This document shows, one piece after another, positions 61,653 to 64,000 of a DNA stretch of 64,000 bases; the stretch's first letter is position 1, and each line of letters starts with the position of its first letter. This DNA comes from Prosopocoilus inquinatus (taxonomy: Eukaryota; Arthropoda; Insecta; Coleoptera; Lucanidae). The notes under the pieces were generated by a model. It was not told the origin of the DNA. It saw only the letters and a program-made list of their open reading frames with translations, and made no database searches. The position numbers were made by a program, and so were the translations under genes. Location: assembly GCA_036172665.1 (NCBI GenBank), contig JAYKNF010000073.1:1-64000 (forward strand). The letters are read 5' to 3'.

Positions 61653-64000
61653 ATTAGCGTTGTTCCTGTGATGTATTTAATCGATCCTTACTCATCTATC
61701 ATGCTATTTGGCGTTTCGATGGACTCCAGTAACTTTGATGTGAGATACGAAGTTCTCGGACGCAGCTGAAGCTGGAAATAGTTTTAAACGAAACAACACG
61801 TATTAGCGTTGTTCCTGTGCTGTATCTAATCGATCCTTACTTATCTATCATGTTATTTGACGTTTGGATGGGCTCCAGTAACTCTAATGTGAGATACGAA
61901 ATTTTCGGACGCAGCAGAAGCTGGAAATAGTTTTAAACGAAACAACACCTATTAGCGATGTTCCTGTGATGTATCTAATCGATCCTTACTCATCTATCAT
62001 GTTATTTTACGTTTGGATGGACTCCAGTATCTCTGATGAGAGATACAAAGATTTCGGACGCAGCAGAAGCTGGAAATAGTTTTGAACGAAACAACACCTA
62101 TTAGCGATGTTCCTGTGATGTATCTAATCGATCCTTACTCATCTATCATGTTATTTTACGTTTGGATGGACTCCAGTAACTCTGATGTGAGATACAATGT
62201 TTTTGGACGCAGCAGAAGCTGGAAATAGTTTTGAACGAAACAACACGTATTAGCGTTGTTCCTGTGATGTATCTAATCGATCCTTACTCATCTATCATGT
62301 TATTTGACGTTTGGATGGACTCCAGTAACTCTGATGAGAGATATAAAGATTTCGGACGCAGCAGAAGCTGGAAATAGTTTTGAACGAAACAACACCTATT
62401 AGCGTTGTTCCTGTGATGTATCTAAACGATCCTTACTTATCTAACATGTTATTTGAAGTTTGGATGGACTCCAGTAAGTCTGATGTGAGATACAAAGTTT
62501 TTGGACGCAGCAGGAGCTGGAAATAGTTTTAAACGAAACAACACGTATTAGCGTTGTTCCTGTGCTGTATCTAATCGATCCTAACTCATATATCATGTTA
62601 TTTGGCGTTTCGATGGACTCCAGTAGCTCTGATGTGAGATACGACGTTTTCGGACGCAGCAGAAGCTGGAAATAGTTTTGAACGAAACAACACGTATTAG
62701 CGTTGTTCCTGTGATGTGTCTAATCGATCCTTACTCATCTATCATGTTATTTGGCGTTTCGATGGACTCCAGTAACTTTGATGTGAGATACGAAGTTCTC
62801 GGACGCAGCTGAAGCTGGAAATAATTTTAAATGAAACAACACGTATTAGCGTTGTTCCTGTGATGTGTCTAATCGATCCTTACTCATCTATCATGTTATT
62901 TGGCGTTTCGATGGACTCCAGTAACTTTGATGTGAGATACGAAGTTCTCGGACGCAGCTGAAGCTGGAAATAGTTTTAAATGAAACAACACGTATTAGCG
63001 TTGTTCCTGTGATGTATCTAATCGATCCTTACTCATCTATCATGTTATTTGGCGTTTCGATGGACTCCAGTAGCTCTGATGTGAGATACGACGTTTTCGG
63101 ACGCAGCAGAAGCTGGAAATAGTTTTAAACGAAACAACACGCATTAGCGTTGTTCCTGTGTAGTATCTAATCGATCCTTACTCATCTATCATGTTATTTG
63201 GCGTTTCGATGGACTTCAGTAACTCTGATGAGATATACGACGTTTTCGGACGCAGCAGCAGCTGGAAATAATTTTAAACGAAACAACACGTATTAGCGTT
63301 GTTCCTGTGATGTATCTAAACGATCCTTACTTATCTACCATGTTATTTGATGTTTGGATGGACTCAAGTAAGTCTGATGTGAGATACAATGTTTTGGGAG
63401 GCTGCAGGAGCTGGAAATAGTTTTAAACAAAACAACATGTATTAGCGTTGTTCCTGTGCTGTATCTAATCGATTCTTACTTACCTATTATGTTATTTGAC
63501 GTTTGGATGGACTCCAGTAACCCTGACGTGAGATACGAAGTTCTCGGACGCAGCAGAAGCTGGAAATAGTTTTAAACGAAACAACACGCATTAGCGTTGT
63601 TCCTGTGATGTATCTAATCGATCCTTACTCATCTATCATGTTATTTGACGTTTCGATGGACTCCAGTAACTCTAATGTGAGATACGAAATTTTCGGACGC
63701 AGCAGAAGCTGGAAATAGTTTTAAACGAAACACCACGTATTAGCGTTGTTCCTGTGATATATCTAATCGATCCTTACTCATCTATCATGTTATTTTACGT
63801 TTGGATGGACTCCAGTAACTCTGATGTGAGATACAAAGTTTTTGGACGCAGCAGAAGCTGGAAATAGTTTTAAACTAAACAACACGCATTAGCGTTGTTC
63901 CTGTGATGTATCTAATCGATCCTTACTCATCTATCATGTTATTTGGCGTTTCGATGGACTCCAGTAGCTCTGATGTGAGATACGACGTTTTCGGACGCAG
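61653..64000 (+). repeat. HOR-B copy B4 (partial, reordered)
   Basis: Opens with the same T (61,697), TAATGTGAG, TTTTACG/TATCTC and TTTTACG/ACAATG units. It then jumps near 62,260 to the D-K-R trio with GAGATATAAAG and TTTGAAGTT seen at 61,220-61,650, and continues with T and R units. At 63,211 it holds a monomer typical of HOR-A. The array runs off the window. Confidence 0.75.
63165..63295 (+). repeat. HOR-A-type monomer inside the HOR-B domain
   Basis: GTGTAGTATC, GGACTTCAG (63,211), a GATATACGACG block and CAGCAGCAGCTGG with AAATAATT match the HOR-A unit near 18,350 and its copies, except for GATGAGATATACG where HOR-A has GATGTGATATACG. The match links the two systems by descent or exchange. 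Confidence 0.75.

Larger units (their letters stand above)
1..64000 (+). repeat. Satellite DNA array, 149-bp monomer, about 429 head-to-tail copies
   Basis: One tandem repeat fills the window. Taking ATTAGCG as monomer position 1, starts fall at 101, 250, 399, 548, 697 and so on every 149 bp up to 63,888. The window opens 100 bp from the end of one monomer and closes 113 bp into another. All copies lie in the same orientation. The most constant stretches are about positions 10-18 (GTTCCTGTG) and 120-146 (from GCTGGAA through AACGAAACAAC). Variation is concentrated at a limited set of sites: 19, 28-31, 38-47, 58-60, 65-70, 79-105, 113-116, 132 and 147-149. Nothing else is embedded in the array. 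This is seen directly. A centromeric or pericentromeric location is inference from array size and higher-order organisation. The strand is arbitrary. The family is not recognised. Confidence 0.98.

Noticed and set aside
1..64000. CRISPR array
   Set aside because: Repeat units are 149 bp and directly adjacent with no unique spacers. There are no cas genes.
1..64000. CENP-B box in the monomer
   Set aside because: The reverse strand of the AACGAAAC region gives TTTCGTTTAAAACTATT, which matches TTCG, the A and the first C of nTTCGnnnnAnnCGGGn but not GGG. Six of nine core bases is within chance for a 149-bp unit.
1..64000. Transposon or LTR insertion in the array
   Set aside because: The monomer phase is continuous across the window, with only 1-, 2- and 6-bp changes. 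No element could fit.
1..64000. tRNA, rRNA or snRNA-derived origin of the monomer
   Set aside because: No A/B box pair, cloverleaf or recognisable rRNA/snRNA motif was seen on either strand.

Overview
The whole 64-kb window is one uninterrupted satellite DNA array. It is built from a 149-bp monomer, about 40% G+C, repeated head to tail roughly 429 times, all in one orientation. I see no gene, RNA gene, transposon, inverted segment or unique spacer. Stops occur in every frame, and 149 is not a multiple of 3, so the frame shifts with each copy. The longest open frames are 62 to 67 codons and are by-products of the repeat. An array this long, with higher-order structure, points to a eukaryotic chromosome, probably centromeric or pericentromeric heterochromatin. 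I do not recognise the satellite family. CpG is not depleted in the monomer (7 seen against about 5.8 expected), which is weakly more compatible with an invertebrate or another genome with little germline CpG methylation. That is inference only. The monomer is close to one nucleosome core in length.

Monomers start (first base of ATTAGCG) at 101+149k, and the phase holds to the end apart from five small indels: minus 1 near 50,900, +6 near 53,461, minus 2 near 55,762, +6 near 56,743 and +6 near 60,623. The total drift from the first start (101) to the last (63,888) is +15, exactly the sum of these, so nothing else of odd length is inserted.

Layout: (1) 1-14,106 is a mosaic of monomer subtypes with dispersed duplications of 2 to 9 monomers or more. 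It includes a diverged, longer relative of the central higher-order repeat (2,187-5,966) and a 9-monomer block (697-2,037) copied at 12,766-14,106. (2) 14,107-38,004 is a strongly homogenised higher-order repeat (HOR-A) of 36 monomers = 5,364 bp. It has three full copies, a fourth lacking exactly one monomer (5,215 bp) and a partial fifth; I noticed only a handful of private substitutions. (3) 38,005-44,669 is a rearranged HOR-A relative, again with a 5,364-bp period, present once in full and once in part. (4) 44,670-51,206 is irregular, with short tandem duplications of 1, 2, 3, 7 and 17 monomers. (5) 51,207-64,000 is a second higher-order system (HOR-B) of 20, 24 and 26 monomers plus a partial copy, tagged by a 6-bp duplication.

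The subtypes carry linked variants at fixed monomer positions. For brevity: K (TAAGTC at 79-84 with CAGGAG), R (GGCG, TTTCG, TAGCTC, ACGACG), T (GGCG, TTTCG, TAACTTTG, CAGCTGAAG), E (GGACGG, GATGAGAG, ATTCAAAG, CAGTAGAAG), D (GATGAGAG, AAAGATTTCGG, often GGATATAG), P (TAACCCTGACG). Hybrid monomers made from two subtypes mark old crossover or conversion points. The window reads as a record of unequal exchange: a recently amplified core between older, more shuffled flanks. The array continues beyond both edges.
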